DNA of 64,000 nt from Pelagibacteraceae bacterium AG-359-E06 (GTDB lineage Bacteria > Pseudomonadota > Alphaproteobacteria > Pelagibacterales > Pelagibacteraceae), in assembly GCA_003280495.1 (NCBI GenBank), contig QCET01000001.1, positions 41,301 through 105,300 on the forward strand, given 5' to 3'. The notes under the pieces are model-generated. The model searched no databases, was not told where the DNA came from, and was given only the letters and a program-made list of their open reading frames with translations. This document shows positions 9,979-19,608 of this stretch, in pieces (within the stretch, counting starts at the first letter, position 1; the number at the start of each line of letters is the position of its first letter). A program made the translations under genes and the position numbers.

Positions 9979-10561
9979 CACTTGAAAGTTCTGTTAAATA
10001 CCAAGTTGGATTTTTATCTTTTAAATCTTTTTCGAATATCCAAACGTCTGTAACAGTCTTAATCTTTTCAGGATCGCCTTCTATTACCATACCAGAATTG
10101 TTTTTTAGACAGTTAACAATTTCACTAGTAAACTTTGTTTTTATTTTATAATGTGAGTCTTCTTTGTCTATCTTAGCAATTTTTGTTTCTTTGATACCAA
10201 TAAAAGTTAACTCAGAGGTAATTTGTTTTGTCTTTCTTTCATCTATAATTTTAGAAAATTCACTATAAAGATTTTCTGTAAGGAGAGGTTTTAAGGAATT
10301 TTTATCACCTTTTGCAAAAGCTCCAATGATCATTTCATATGCAGCTTCAGCACCTTTTATAAAATCTTTTTTATCAAAAGTTTCTTTGTCTTTTTTTAAA
10401 TTAGTTGGGTTAATTGAAAAACTTTCTTTATTTTCATTAAACCTAGGCTTTATCGGAATATCGTCTGCACCTTTGCCAAGAACGTTTCTTAAACGTAAAA
10501 AAATGAAACCAGCTAACATTGCTAGAAGAATTATGTCGATATATCCAAAATTTTCAGTCAT
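9950..10561 (-). CDS. Tim44-like domain protein (TimA type)
   Basis: A 203-residue protein with an N-terminal membrane anchor (DIILLAMLAGFIFLRLRNVLG), a short low-complexity linker, and a C-terminal Tim44/TimA domain (from about residue 65, DFIKGAEAAYEMIIGAFAKGD) that ends with VTDVWIFEKDL. In mitochondria the domain tethers Hsp70 to the import channel; bacterial members are inner-membrane proteins of poorly defined role. It is divergent from fxsA-secB, which is a conserved alphaproteobacterial arrangement. Confidence 0.85.
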   Translation of the reverse strand: MTENFGYIDIILLAMLAGFIFLRLRNVLGKGADDIPIKPRFNENKESFSINPTNLKKDKETFDKKDFIKGAEAAYEMIIGAFAKGDKNSLKPLLTENLYSEFSKIIDERKTKQITSELTFIGIKETKIAKIDKEDSHYKIKTKFTSEIVNCLKNNSGMVIEGDPEKIKTVTDVWIFEKDLKDKNPTWYLTELSSDGDEKETKH

Positions 10562-10612
10562 TACTTGTAATTATAAAAAAAATAATTATCTCTTGATAAT
10601 AGATTAAACACA

Positions 10613-11026
10613 ATGCAATTTACACTACTATTTTTAATATTTGTTCCATTAATAGAGATCTACTTTATGATTAAAATAGGTGCTTTTATTGGAGCTTTCA
10701 ATACCATAATGGCGACGCTTTTAACCGCAGGTATAGGGTTATATTTTGTGAAACAACAAGGTTTAGCAACTGTTTACTCCGCTTTAAATTCAATTGGACG
10801 AAACAATTCACCTATATTTGAAATTCTAGGTGCCTTCTGCTTAGTAATTGCAGCTATATGCTTGATCATCCCTGGATTTATAACGGATGTTCTCGGCGCT
10901 TTGCTTGTAATACCAATAACTAGAAAAATTTTTTTAAGATTTTTTGTTAAAAAGAATTCCAACAATCAAAACGACAAAAGTAAAGTTATAGATATTAATC
11001 CTGAGGATATTGATGAACGAAAATAA
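10613..11026 (+). CDS. fxsA: FxsA family membrane protein
   Basis: A 137-residue protein with hydrophobic segments at about 1-25, 28-50 and 70-100, and a hydrophilic tail rich in Asn and Lys. LFLIFVPLIEIYFMIKIG and CLIIPGFITDVLGALLVIP are family signatures. FxsA (YtfF/FxsA) affects F-plasmid phage exclusion in E. coli, but its cellular role is not settled. It overlaps secB by 14 bp. Confidence 0.9.
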   Translation: MQFTLLFLIFVPLIEIYFMIKIGAFIGAFNTIMATLLTAGIGLYFVKQQGLATVYSALNSIGRNNSPIFEILGAFCLVIAAICLIIPGFITDVLGALLVIPITRKIFLRFFVKKNSNNQNDKSKVIDINPEDIDERK

Positions 11027-11450
11027 CAATAACAAATACGAAGTAATTGCAAGATATATAAAAGACGTTTCTTTTGAAATTCCAACACCAGAAGCTTTCG
11101 TAGATGCAGCTAAAAATCTTGGAACATATATTACAAAAATAGATTTTAAGAGTAACCCTTATAAAGGTAATTTAGTCGAATTAAATTGCAAACTTATAAT
11201 AGAAGCACCGGAGAACATAAAAAACAAAATAAGATCAGAAATTGTTATGGCGATTGTTTTTAAAATAATAGATACTAAACTAACACCTGACGAAATAAAA
11301 AAAATCGTTTTGGTAACAATACCCTCTGAAAACTTCGATTTTATTAAGAGTGTAGTGACCGATTTATTTCAAAAATCAGGATTTAAAAACTTTAATTTCA
11401 ACAAAGAAATTAATTTCGAGGCTTTATATAACCAACAAAAAACTAACTAA
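11013..11450 (+). CDS. secB: Protein-export chaperone SecB
   Basis: A 145-residue homotetrameric chaperone that keeps preproteins unfolded and delivers them to SecA. The YIKDVSFEIPTPEAF opening and the later LVELNCKLIIEA strand are characteristic. I start at ATG 11013, preceded by GAGGAT at proper spacing, rather than the TTG one codon earlier. The C-terminus overlaps dnaQ convergently by 8 bp. Likely clients include the signal-peptide proteins in this window. Confidence 0.95.
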   Translation: MNENNNNKYEVIARYIKDVSFEIPTPEAFVDAAKNLGTYITKIDFKSNPYKGNLVELNCKLIIEAPENIKNKIRSEIVMAIVFKIIDTKLTPDEIKKIVLVTIPSENFDFIKSVVTDLFQKSGFKNFNFNKEINFEALYNQQKTN

Positions 11451-12114
11451 GAATAAAAGACTTTGGGATATTCTTTTTCAAAAAGCTTTTATGTTCTTTT
11501 ACTTCTTCCTCTGAAATTTCTACAATAATTCCTTTTCTGTTTTTTAGATCTATTAGATCGTTGTTTGATGTATTTGTATCCTTAATTGATAAATCAAATG
11601 TTGGTTCTTTTTTATCAAGTAAATCAATGTATACTTTTGTTAATAAGTCACAATCAAGGAGTGCAGAGTGTTTCTCTCTTCTGGAATTATCAATTTTAAA
11701 TCTTTTGCATAAAGCATCTAAACTATTTTGTAGACCTGGAAATTTATCTCTTGCTATAAATAAAGTATCAACCACTCTTTCCTTGCCTAGCACTCCTAAA
11801 TCTGCATCTTTTAATTCTTTATTTAAAAATGCTAAATCAAAATCAGCATTATGTATTACCAATTTTGAGTCTTTGATAAAATCCAAAAATTCTTTAGCAA
11901 CCTCTTTAAACTTAGGCTTGTCGTTTAGAAACTCACTTGTAATACCATGTGTTTGATAAGCTCCTTCTGTAATTTTCATTTCTGGGTTTATAAACGTATG
12001 AAACTTTTTACCTGTGGGAGTGTGATTATCAAGTTCAATACACGCAATTTCAATAATCTTATCTGTGGAAGGAGTAAGACCTGTAGTCTCGGTATCAAGT
12101 ATAATTTCAATCAT
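11443..12114 (-). CDS. dnaQ: DNA polymerase III epsilon subunit
   Basis: A 223-residue 3'-5' proofreading exonuclease. The DEDDh motifs are visible: Exo I ILDTETTGL, Exo II LVIHNADFDLAFL, and Exo III HSALLDCDLL. The C-terminal tail from about residue 185 is the presumed binding region for the polymerase alpha subunit. It is the distal gene of the ppsR-maf-aroE-coaE-dnaQ operon, overlapping coaE by 4 bp. Confidence 0.95.
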   Translation of the reverse strand: MIEIILDTETTGLTPSTDKIIEIACIELDNHTPTGKKFHTFINPEMKITEGAYQTHGITSEFLNDKPKFKEVAKEFLDFIKDSKLVIHNADFDLAFLNKELKDADLGVLGKERVVDTLFIARDKFPGLQNSLDALCKRFKIDNSRREKHSALLDCDLLTKVYIDLLDKKEPTFDLSIKDTNTSNNDLIDLKNRKGIIVEISEEEVKEHKSFLKKNIPKSFILS

Positions 12115-12683
12115 ATTATAATTTCTCTAATAATCTCTTTAACTTTTTTTTTAGCATTTTTTTTATTAAAATCATTTTTTATTATTAAATCTGAACGCAT
12201 TTTTTTAATATCTGTGGATAGCTGAATACTTTGTAATATTGAAATTAATCTAGAGTCATAATTTTTTCTTTTTTTTAAATGCGTTTGAATTTTACTCTTT
12301 TTAGCATCCACATAAATAAGGACATCGTTTGGTAAATTTATTTTATTTTCTAAATATAGAGGAATATCTAAAACTACAGCTTTTTGTTTATTATTTTTTT
12401 TTAAAAACAATTTCATCTTAGATCTTACAGCCGGATGTACAATTTTAATTATCTTTATTAAGTTTTTTCTGTCTGATTTTATCGCTTTTGATAGTTGTAC
12501 TTTATCTATTGGAAATTGCTTAATATATCTTGGCAAAGATTTATTTAATTTTCTAAAAATTGATTTATCATTTTTATACAAAAACGATACTTGTTCATCT
12601 GCATTAAAAATTGGAAAACCAAATAATCTTGACACGTAAGATTTGCCACTACCAATTTCTCCAAGCATAGCTAGCCTAATCAT
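12111..12683 (-). CDS. coaE: Dephospho-CoA kinase
   Basis: A 190-residue P-loop kinase that makes the final phosphorylation in coenzyme A synthesis. The Walker A is LGEIGSGKS, and a mid-protein AVVLDIPLYLEN strand matches the CoaE Walker-B-like DIPLLFE motif. The C-terminus is very lysine-rich, as often seen in AT-rich genomes. It overlaps aroE by 8 bp and dnaQ by 4 bp. Confidence 0.93.
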   Translation of the reverse strand: MIRLAMLGEIGSGKSYVSRLFGFPIFNADEQVSFLYKNDKSIFRKLNKSLPRYIKQFPIDKVQLSKAIKSDRKNLIKIIKIVHPAVRSKMKLFLKKNNKQKAVVLDIPLYLENKINLPNDVLIYVDAKKSKIQTHLKKRKNYDSRLISILQSIQLSTDIKKMRSDLIIKNDFNKKNAKKKVKEIIREIII

Positions 12684-13458
12684 TGATCAATCCTATTACC
12701 TTTTGGTCTATTTTTGGTAATACTCCGTGCCAGATTTCGAAGGATTTTTGTGCTTGATAAATAAACATCATTTTACCATCAATAATTTTATTGTTTTTTT
12801 CTGCGTTTATTAAAAATTTTGTTTTTGGTTTATATATTATATCGTAGAAAACTTTCCCCTTAACATCATTAAAATTTATTCCTATTTCCTCGTTATTTAA
12901 TCCAAGGCTTGTGCAGTTTACTACAAGATCAAAATTAATCCTTTCTCCCCAGTCTCTCACTTCAATATCATCAAATATTTGCTTAATGCTCAAAGCTTTA
13001 TCTTTGGCTCTGTTCATTAGGGTGATTTTAGGTACACCTAAATTTTTAAGTGCGAGAATTACAGAGGTTGATACGCCTCCTGCGCCTAAAACCAAGGCTT
13101 GTTTATTTTTTGCATCGAAACCTTCGTCAATCAAAGGTGTCTCAAAACCAAAAATATCAGTATTATCCCCGTAAATTTTTTTTTGGTTCATGTAAATAGT
13201 ATTAACAGACTGAGTTATTTTCGCGTTCTTCGTTAGTTCATCAAGATAAGGAATAACCAATCTCTTAAATGGTATCGTAACATTCATTCCAAAAATGTTA
13301 CCCTTTTTGATCTCAAGAATATTCTTTTCTAACTCTTCTTTTTCTAAGAACTTTTTGTCATAAATAGCTTTGACTTTTTCCTGTTGTATCCAATAATTAT
13401 GTAGCTTTGGAGACAAAGAGTGACTAATAGGATTCCCGATGACAAGCAGTTTTTTCAT
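12676..13458 (-). CDS. aroE: Shikimate dehydrogenase (NADP+)
   Basis: A 260-residue enzyme that reduces 3-dehydroshikimate in the chorismate pathway. The substrate site is NPISHSLSPKLHN, catalytic Lys in NVTIPFKRLV, and the nucleotide-binding loop is VLGAGGVSTSV, followed by LMNRAKDKA. Operon member with 4-bp and 8-bp overlaps to maf and coaE. Confidence 0.95.
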   Translation of the reverse strand: MKKLLVIGNPISHSLSPKLHNYWIQQEKVKAIYDKKFLEKEELEKNILEIKKGNIFGMNVTIPFKRLVIPYLDELTKNAKITQSVNTIYMNQKKIYGDNTDIFGFETPLIDEGFDAKNKQALVLGAGGVSTSVILALKNLGVPKITLMNRAKDKALSIKQIFDDIEVRDWGERINFDLVVNCTSLGLNNEEIGINFNDVKGKVFYDIIYKPKTKFLINAEKNNKIIDGKMMFIYQAQKSFEIWHGVLPKIDQKVIGLIND

Positions 13459-14042
13459 TTTAATTGCTCTAAATATTTATTAATTTGCTTAATAGGTAAA
13501 CCCATTATCGAATTCATATCTCCATTAATTTCAGCGAACAATTCAAGCCCACCGGCCTCTATCTGATAAACTCCGTATTTTTTCATTATCCCTAAGTCTA
13601 ATCTACTTAAATAATCATTAAGTTCTTTGTCAGACAAATTTTTCATCACAAGCTTACAAGACTCATGAAAATGAGAAATCATGCTTCCACCCTTACAAAT
13701 ACAAGCCGCAGTATGAAGATAATGTGTCTTATTATTTAGTTTTGATAATATAATTTTAGCTTCCTCTTTGGATTTTGGTTTGCTTATATTTTTTCCATCT
13801 AAATCTAACAGCGAGTCTGCGCCTATAATAATATCTTGAGGATATTTATTACTAATTTTTGAAGCTTTAAGTTCTGCTAAACTTTTAGCAATTTGAAGGC
13901 ACGTTGCATTTTTAGCTTCCATTGAAATTTTAATTTCCTCTTCATCTATTCTCGAAGGTTCTTGCTTAACCTGATATCCATTTTCTTCTAGAATTTTTTT
14001 TCTTATTCCACTTTGGGAAGCTAAGATCACGTTTTTTATCAT
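13455..14042 (-). CDS. maf: Maf-family nucleotide pyrophosphatase
   Basis: A 195-residue Maf protein. N-terminal ILASQSGIRKKILEENG is the Maf signature (usually SxSPRR; here SQSGIRK), and IIGADSLLDLDGK carries the catalytic Asp. Family members hydrolyse dTTP/UTP or modified nucleotides to keep them out of nucleic acid. Gene 2 of the operon, overlapping both neighbours by 1 to 4 bp. Confidence 0.92.
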   Translation of the reverse strand: MIKNVILASQSGIRKKILEENGYQVKQEPSRIDEEEIKISMEAKNATCLQIAKSLAELKASKISNKYPQDIIIGADSLLDLDGKNISKPKSKEEAKIILSKLNNKTHYLHTAACICKGGSMISHFHESCKLVMKNLSDKELNDYLSRLDLGIMKKYGVYQIEAGGLELFAEINGDMNSIMGLPIKQINKYLEQLK

Positions 14043-14854
14043 TATTTTTTTGTAATCTCGTAAATTTTAATTATTGATGCGGCTGTTTCTTCAACAGATT
14101 TACGCGTAACATCTATTATTGGAATTTGTCGTGATTTAAACATTTTTTTTGACTCTTTGATTTCGTTATCTATCGTAGGCTGATCAGTATAAGTGGAGGA
14201 TTTTTTGTCATTTAGAATATTAATTCTTGTTTTTCTTATATCAGTTAAACGCCCTGTCTCTATTGTAAAACCTATTTTAACGGCTTTACTATTAAAAACT
14301 GTTTCTGGAAGTTCTTGATGTATAACTAGCGGAATATTTGAAACCTTATAACCCCTTTCTCCTAAATAAATAGAAGTAGGTGTTTTACTCGTTCTACTTA
14401 CGCCGAGGATAATAATATCTGCGTTAACAGCGGTATCGAGTTTTTGCCCGTCATCGTGCGCTAGTGTAAATTGCATTGCTTCTATTTTTTTGTAATATTC
14501 TTTATTAAGAGCATGTTGCCCACTTGGAACATGTGATGCCTTGGTTTTAAAAATTTTTTCGAAATCAGGGATAATATGATCAAGAATACCAAAGCATGGT
14601 ATTGATTTTGACTTGCACTCACTAATTATGTGATTTGTGGTCTGCTTTTCAACCAAAGTATAAAGAATTATTGGATTTTCCACTTCTTTGCATTTTTCCA
14701 TTAATTGAGCTGTCTGTGCACTAGTCCTCATGAATGCAAAATGGTGAATTTTGTAATTAAACTTTGGAAACTGAGCTTTTATAGCCAGAAAGATTCTATC
14801 CAGCGTTTCTCCTGTTGAGTCAGATACTAAAAAAAAATTATATAACTTGTTCAT
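14042..14854 (-). CDS. ppsR: Bifunctional regulatory kinase/pyrophosphorylase (DUF299)
   Basis: A 270-residue DUF299 protein. In other bacteria the family reversibly phosphorylates PEP synthase (PpsR) or pyruvate phosphate dikinase (PDRP). LVSDSTGETLDRI opens the domain, and ILGVSRTSKTPTSIYLGERG is the P-loop-like active site. Which dikinase it controls here is not visible. It is the first gene of the operon leading away from the candidate origin. Caulobacter has the same family in the equivalent place. Confidence 0.9.
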   Translation of the reverse strand: MNKLYNFFLVSDSTGETLDRIFLAIKAQFPKFNYKIHHFAFMRTSAQTAQLMEKCKEVENPIILYTLVEKQTTNHIISECKSKSIPCFGILDHIIPDFEKIFKTKASHVPSGQHALNKEYYKKIEAMQFTLAHDDGQKLDTAVNADIIILGVSRTSKTPTSIYLGERGYKVSNIPLVIHQELPETVFNSKAVKIGFTIETGRLTDIRKTRINILNDKKSSTYTDQPTIDNEIKESKKMFKSRQIPIIDVTRKSVEETAASIIKIYEITKK

Positions 14855-15123
14855 AAAGTTGTTGATTGATTTATATAACTCAAATTTATCCCTAGGCTAT
14901 CAAAATTAATATGGTTTTATAAATATTTCTCAAATTTTATCCATTATTTTACTAAAAGTATAAAAGTTATTAATAGTTACTGAATATGGTTATTATTTGT
15001 TTAAAATAGTTATAAATTCACCATTTTGGATGTTAATAGTTTTGTATATAGTGTTTATTAAAAGTTAGTCACACAATTAACCATGCCTAATAATACTAAT
15101 ACTTTAATACATATATATTTAAT
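14855..15123. other. Candidate chromosomal replication origin (oriC)
   Basis: The 269-bp gap has no ORF and is extremely AT-rich. It lies between divergent ppsR and hemE, where Caulobacter has Cori. Features seen are TTATCCCTA (14886) and TTATCCATT (14937), each 7/9 to the DnaA box TTATCCACA, and TTAGTCACA (15065), also 7/9. AATAGTT occurs three times in one orientation (14972, 15005, 15035) at about 30-33 bp spacing. Promoters for hemE and ppsR must also be here. The origin call rests mostly on gene context; no perfect DnaA box is present. Confidence 0.6.
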
Positions 15124-16137
15124 ATGAGTAATTTAATTTTAGATAAATTCGATAAAAACAAAATCAACGAAGACGCAGTACCTATTTGGTTAATGAGGCA
15201 AGCAGGAAGGTATTTACCAGAATATAAAAAAATTAGATCTAAAAATAAAGATTTCATAAATTTTTGTTTAAATGTCAAAGATTCAAGCGAAGTAACATTA
15301 CAACCAATAGAAAGATTTAATTTTGATGCAGCAATAATATTTTCAGATATACTTTTAGTTAATTATGCAGCTGGTCAAGATGTAAAATTTAAAGAAAATT
15401 TTGGACCAGTATTAAAAAAACTAGACAACAAAGCTTTTCTAGCAATCGAAAAAAATATTTTTATTGATAAACTTTCTAATTGTTACAAAGCAATAAGAAA
15501 TGTACGTAATCTATTACACAAAGACAAAACACTTATTGGATTTGCAGGGTCTCCTTGGACATTACTGGTATACGCTCTAAATTTAAAATCTCCAAAAAAT
15601 GAATTTAATATGGATTGTAAAGAAGATGTAATATTAGAATTATTAAATAAGTTTATAAATCTTGTAAGTTGGCATTGCATCGAGCAAATAAAAAATGGAG
15701 CAGATGTGATACAGTTGTTTGATAGCTGGGCGGGTATTATTAAAAGAGAGAATCTTAGTCTTTTTTGTGAAAATCCGAACAAGAAAATAATTGAAAACAT
15801 AAAAAGAGTATATCCCTGTGTTCCCGTTATATGTTTTCCACGAAATATTAAGGATAACATAAATTCATTTGTGGCTAACGTTAAGCCAGATGGAATAAGC
15901 ATAGATTTTAATACAAATATTGAAAAACTAGATATAGACTCTAACGTTGTCTGCCAAGGAGGCATGAGACCAGACCTTTTAACCGCGGACAATGAAAGTG
16001 AAATAATTAATGAGGCAAAAAAATATTTAGATTTCTTTAAAAATAAAAGATATATCTTTAATCTAGGTCACGGAGTACTACCACATACTAAAATTAAAAA
16101 TGTGGAAAAATTAGTTAATTTTGTTAAAAATTATTAA
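15124..16137 (+). CDS. hemE: Uroporphyrinogen decarboxylase
   Basis: A 337-residue barrel enzyme that decarboxylates uroporphyrinogen III to coproporphyrinogen III. PIWLMRQAGRYLPEYK is the N-terminal signature with the key Arg residues, FSDILL carries the catalytic Asp, and FAGSPWTLLVY and FNLGHGVLPHT are further family motifs. First gene of hemE-hemH-hemJ, reading away from the candidate origin. Confidence 0.97.
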   Translation: MSNLILDKFDKNKINEDAVPIWLMRQAGRYLPEYKKIRSKNKDFINFCLNVKDSSEVTLQPIERFNFDAAIIFSDILLVNYAAGQDVKFKENFGPVLKKLDNKAFLAIEKNIFIDKLSNCYKAIRNVRNLLHKDKTLIGFAGSPWTLLVYALNLKSPKNEFNMDCKEDVILELLNKFINLVSWHCIEQIKNGADVIQLFDSWAGIIKRENLSLFCENPNKKIIENIKRVYPCVPVICFPRNIKDNINSFVANVKPDGISIDFNTNIEKLDIDSNVVCQGGMRPDLLTADNESEIINEAKKYLDFFKNKRYIFNLGHGVLPHTKIKNVEKLVNFVKNY

Positions 16138-16140
16138 TTA

Positions 16141-17139
16141 ATGGAAAATGATAATCATCCAAAAGTAAATTTTGGAAAAAACGGTGTTTTGCTAGTTAAT
16201 CTAGGCACTCCAGACTCAACGTCATGGTGGGATATTAGAAAATACTTGAGAGAGTTTCTTTCAGATAAAAGGGTTATTGAAGTCAATCCAATACTTTGGC
16301 AAATAATTTTGAATCTTTTTATTCTAAACTTTAGACCGTCTAAAACTGCAAAAGCTTACAAAGAGATTTGGATGACTGATATAAATGAGTCCCCATTGAG
16401 ATATTACACAAAGCAGCAAACTCAAAAATTAAAAAAAAAATTTAACAATCAAAATATAATAATCGATTATGCGATGAGATATGGAAATCCGAGTATAAAA
16501 TCTAGACTTCAAAAGCTTCAATCCGAAGGCTGTGAAAATATTATACTTTTTCCACTTTATCCTCAGTATGCAGCAGCTACGACAGCTACAGTGTGCGATG
16601 AGGTTTATAGATGTTTGATTAAAATGAGATGGCAACCAAGTCTGCAAGTTATTCCACATTATGAATCTAATGAAGATTATATTAATGGACTAGTTAATAG
16701 TATAAAAAAAAAATTATCCGAAATCTCTTGGAAGCCAGATTTAATCGTGGCTTCATATCATGGTATTCCACAAAAATATTTTGATAAAGGAGATCCTTAT
16801 CATTGTTATTGTCAAAAAACATCTAGACTAATTAAAGAAAAATTTAATGAGATACCAATTGAGACAACGTTCCAATCAAGATTTGGTCCAGAGAAATGGC
16901 TGCAACCATATACTGATAAAACTTTAGAAAAGCTTCCAACAGAAGGAAAAAAAAATATTTTAATGATTTGTCCTGGTTTCTCCTCAGATTGTGTTGAAAC
17001 CCTAGAAGAAATTGCCATCCAAGGAAAAGAAACTTTTATTGAAAGCGGAGGTAAGAATTTTGATTTAATAAGTTGTTTGAATGATAATGACGACCATATT
17101 AAAATGATGGAAAATATAATTAAAACCTATATTCATTAG
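16141..17139 (+). CDS. hemH: Ferrochelatase
   Basis: A 332-residue enzyme that inserts ferrous iron into protoporphyrin IX. GVLLVNLGTPDS opens the protein, and the catalytic His is in VASYHGIPQKYFDKGDPY. C-terminal CPGFSSDCVETLEEI is the second signature, with the metal-path Glu. It follows hemE after 3 bp and precedes hemJ by 2 bp, so three late haem steps are co-expressed. Confidence 0.97.
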   Translation: MENDNHPKVNFGKNGVLLVNLGTPDSTSWWDIRKYLREFLSDKRVIEVNPILWQIILNLFILNFRPSKTAKAYKEIWMTDINESPLRYYTKQQTQKLKKKFNNQNIIIDYAMRYGNPSIKSRLQKLQSEGCENIILFPLYPQYAAATTATVCDEVYRCLIKMRWQPSLQVIPHYESNEDYINGLVNSIKKKLSEISWKPDLIVASYHGIPQKYFDKGDPYHCYCQKTSRLIKEKFNEIPIETTFQSRFGPEKWLQPYTDKTLEKLPTEGKKNILMICPGFSSDCVETLEEIAIQGKETFIESGGKNFDLISCLNDNDDHIKMMENIIKTYIH

Positions 17140-17141
17140 TT

Positions 17142-17570
17142 ATGTATTTAACCTTAAAAGCTTTACATTTAATAGCAGTTGTCTCCTGGATGGTCGGACT
17201 TCTTTATCTGCCGAGAATATTTGTTTACCATGCCGATGTAAAACTTGAAAGTGACACCTATGAAATTTTTTCATTAATGGAGTTGAGATTAATGAAATAT
17301 ATTATGAATCCTGCAATGATAGCCACTTGGATTTTTGGTATTTGGTTGGTATATTTGGCGGGCCATGAAATTGCTATGCAACTGTGGATGCAAATAAAAT
17401 TAATTCTAGTTATTTTACTATCAGGCTTCCATGGTTTTTTATCTAAGTGTAGAAAAAACTTTCAAAACAAGCTAAACCTTAGAACTGCAAAATTCTACAG
17501 AATAATAAATGAAATCCCTACCGTAATGCTAATCATCATTGTTTTTCTTGTTATTTTTATGCCTAATTAA
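17142..17570 (+). CDS. hemJ: Protoporphyrinogen IX oxidase, HemJ type
   Basis: A 142-residue inner-membrane protein with four hydrophobic segments. LKALHLIAVVSWMVGLLYLPRIFVYH is the UPF0093/HemJ start with the conserved His residues, and LMKYIMNPAM and LWMQIKLILV match later conserved parts. HemJ is the oxygen-dependent-independent alternative to HemG/HemY that is common in alphaproteobacteria. Directly after ferrochelatase. Confidence 0.93.
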   Translation: MYLTLKALHLIAVVSWMVGLLYLPRIFVYHADVKLESDTYEIFSLMELRLMKYIMNPAMIATWIFGIWLVYLAGHEIAMQLWMQIKLILVILLSGFHGFLSKCRKNFQNKLNLRTAKFYRIINEIPTVMLIIIVFLVIFMPN

Positions 17571-17628
17571 TATTGATAAATTTTAAAAAAAATACTATAA
17601 TTTAATCTTCTAACAAATTTCCCTACAT

Positions 17629-18900
17629 ATGAATCTTCAAGAACTAAAAGACAAAACACCAGCAGATCTAATTTCTGAAGCTGAGAAGCTTGGCGTTGAA
17701 AATCCTAGTACAATGCGTAAACAAGAAATATTATTTGCAATTCTTAAAAAATTTGCGGAAAAAAATGAACAAATCACTGCTTCTGGAGTATTAGAAACAT
17801 TGCAAGATGGTTTTGGATTCCTTAGAGCCATGGAGTCAAACTATTTACCAGGTGCCGATGATATTTATGTAAGTCCAAGCCAGATTAGAAGGTTTGGATT
17901 AAGAAAAGGGGATACAGTAGAGGGAGAGATAAGGGCTCCGAAAGATCAAGAAAGATATTTTGCTTTGTTAAAAGTTAACAAAATTAATTTTGAGGATCCT
18001 GAAAAGACAAGAAATAAAATTAACTTTGATAACTTAACCCCCCTATATCCTGAAGATAAAATTAAATTAGAAGTAGAAAAAAACAAGGCTGAAAAAAAAC
18101 CTGATGTTACCGCAAGACTAATAGACTTAGTTTCACCGATTGGAAAAGGACAAAGGTCGTTAATTGTATCACCACCTAGATCTGGTAAAACAGTTATACT
18201 ACAAAATATTGCTCATTCTATAACTGCAAATCATCCAGAAGTATATTTGATAGTTCTTCTGATTGATGAGAGGCCAGAGGAAGTTACCGACATGCAAAGA
18301 TCCGTTAAAGGAGAGGTAGTTAGCTCTACATTTGATGAGCCAGCAATGCGTCACGTTCAAGTCGCTGAAATGGTTATTGAAAAGGCTAAAAGACTAGCAG
18401 AGCATAAAAAAGATGTTGTAATACTTTTGGATTCTATAACTCGTTTGGGAAGGGCTTATAATGCAGTTGTACCTAGTTCAGGAAAAGTTTTGACCGGAGG
18501 TGTGGATGCTAACGCGTTGCAAAGACCTAAAAGATTTTTTGGTGCTGCACGAAATATAGAAGAGGGCGGTTCTTTAACAATTATTTCAACGGCCTTAATA
18601 GAAACAGGATCAAGAATGGATGAAGTAATATTTGAGGAATTTAAGGGTACTGGTAACTCAGAGGTAATCTTAGACAGAAAAGTTGCAGACAAAAGAACAT
18701 TTCCTGCAATCGATATTACTAAATCTGGCACTAGAAAAGAAGAGTTGTTATTTAAAAAAGAAGAACTTCAAAAAATGAATGTTTTAAGGAGAATTATAAA
18801 TCCAATGGGCACGATGGACGCTATAGAATTTTTGATATCTAAATTAAGAGAAACAAAGAATAATAACGAATTTTTCGACTCAATGAATAAAGGCTCTTAA
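17629..18900 (+). CDS. rho: Transcription termination factor Rho
   Basis: A 423-residue hexameric RNA helicase. It has an N-terminal helix domain, the cold-shock-like RNA-binding fold ([22 protein letters not shown]), Walker [13 protein letters not shown], Walker [17 protein letters not shown] and the Q-loop/R-loop region [23 protein letters not shown]. Full length. It follows hemJ after 58 bp; in Rhizobiales rho is also near hemE. Confidence 0.98.
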   Translation: MNLQELKDKTPADLISEAEKLGVENPSTMRKQEILFAILKKFAEKNEQITASGVLETLQDGFGFLRAMESNYLPGADDIYVSPSQIRRFGLRKGDTVEGEIRAPKDQERYFALLKVNKINFEDPEKTRNKINFDNLTPLYPEDKIKLEVEKNKAEKKPDVTARLIDLVSPIGKGQRSLIVSPPRSGKTVILQNIAHSITANHPEVYLIVLLIDERPEEVTDMQRSVKGEVVSSTFDEPAMRHVQVAEMVIEKAKRLAEHKKDVVILLDSITRLGRAYNAVVPSSGKVLTGGVDANALQRPKRFFGAARNIEEGGSLTIISTALIETGSRMDEVIFEEFKGTGNSEVILDRKVADKRTFPAIDITKSGTRKEELLFKKEELQKMNVLRRIINPMGTMDAIEFLISKLRETKNNNEFFDSMNKGS

Positions 18901-19554
18901 TTAATGGATAATTCTCTCATCACTTGTTGCTTGACCAAGTAAGTAAAAGTTAATTATTTGATTTAAGACCTTGTTTCTATCATCGAGCGTGTCGGTTTCT
19001 AACAGTCTTTGTTTTTCACTCACAGTAAATGGACATATCATTGATAATGAATTTACAAGCTGGTCAGGTGACACTTTTTCAACGACTTTCCAGTCCGTAG
19101 AAAGTTGATTAAGTTTAAAAAATTTTTTGGTTTTATCTATTAATTCATTCACATCTACTTTTTTTAAGTCCTCCCTAGTTATCTCTTTCTTGAGGTCCAA
19201 GTAATTAACTTTAAATTCGCGATATAAACAATCATTATTAATCTCATCGATTATTTTAAATCTAGATACCCCTTTTAAATTTATAAGATATCTTCCATCA
19301 GGGGTTTTATAATGGCTTTCTATGTATCCGACACACCCTATGTTAAATAGTGATATTTTATTTTCTTCTTCTTCTATTTGTTTGGCTTGTATCATTCCTA
19401 TTAGACCTTGTTTTTTTATAGCATGCTCTACCATTTGTTTATATCTTGGTTCAAAAATATTTAAGGGAAGCACTGTCTTAGGAAAAAATATTGTACTAGA
19501 AAGAGGGAAGACAGGTATTTCCTCTGGCATCTCGTTAATATTCAATTTTTTCAT
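18901..19554 (-). CDS. LON substrate-binding-domain protein
   Basis: A 217-residue protein consisting only of the Lon N-terminal domain, without ATPase or protease parts. IPVFPLSSTIFFPKTVLPLNIFEPRYKQMV is the domain opening and GCVGYIESHYKTPDGRYLINLKGVSRF is its core. Stand-alone forms are common in alphaproteobacteria; function is unproven. Its stop abuts the stop of rho. Confidence 0.9.
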   Translation of the reverse strand: MKKLNINEMPEEIPVFPLSSTIFFPKTVLPLNIFEPRYKQMVEHAIKKQGLIGMIQAKQIEEEENKISLFNIGCVGYIESHYKTPDGRYLINLKGVSRFKIIDEINNDCLYREFKVNYLDLKKEITREDLKKVDVNELIDKTKKFFKLNQLSTDWKVVEKVSPDQLVNSLSMICPFTVSEKQRLLETDTLDDRNKVLNQIINFYLLGQATSDERIIH

Positions 19555-19608
19555 AAAATTAGATATTATACTAATTTGTTTTGTTGCAAAACCTAAGATT
19601 AAATGATG

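Noticed and set aside
15077-15091. CtrA-like site TTAA-N7-TAAT in the candidate origin
   Set aside because: Imperfect, and such patterns are expected by chance in very AT-rich DNA; no second site supports it.
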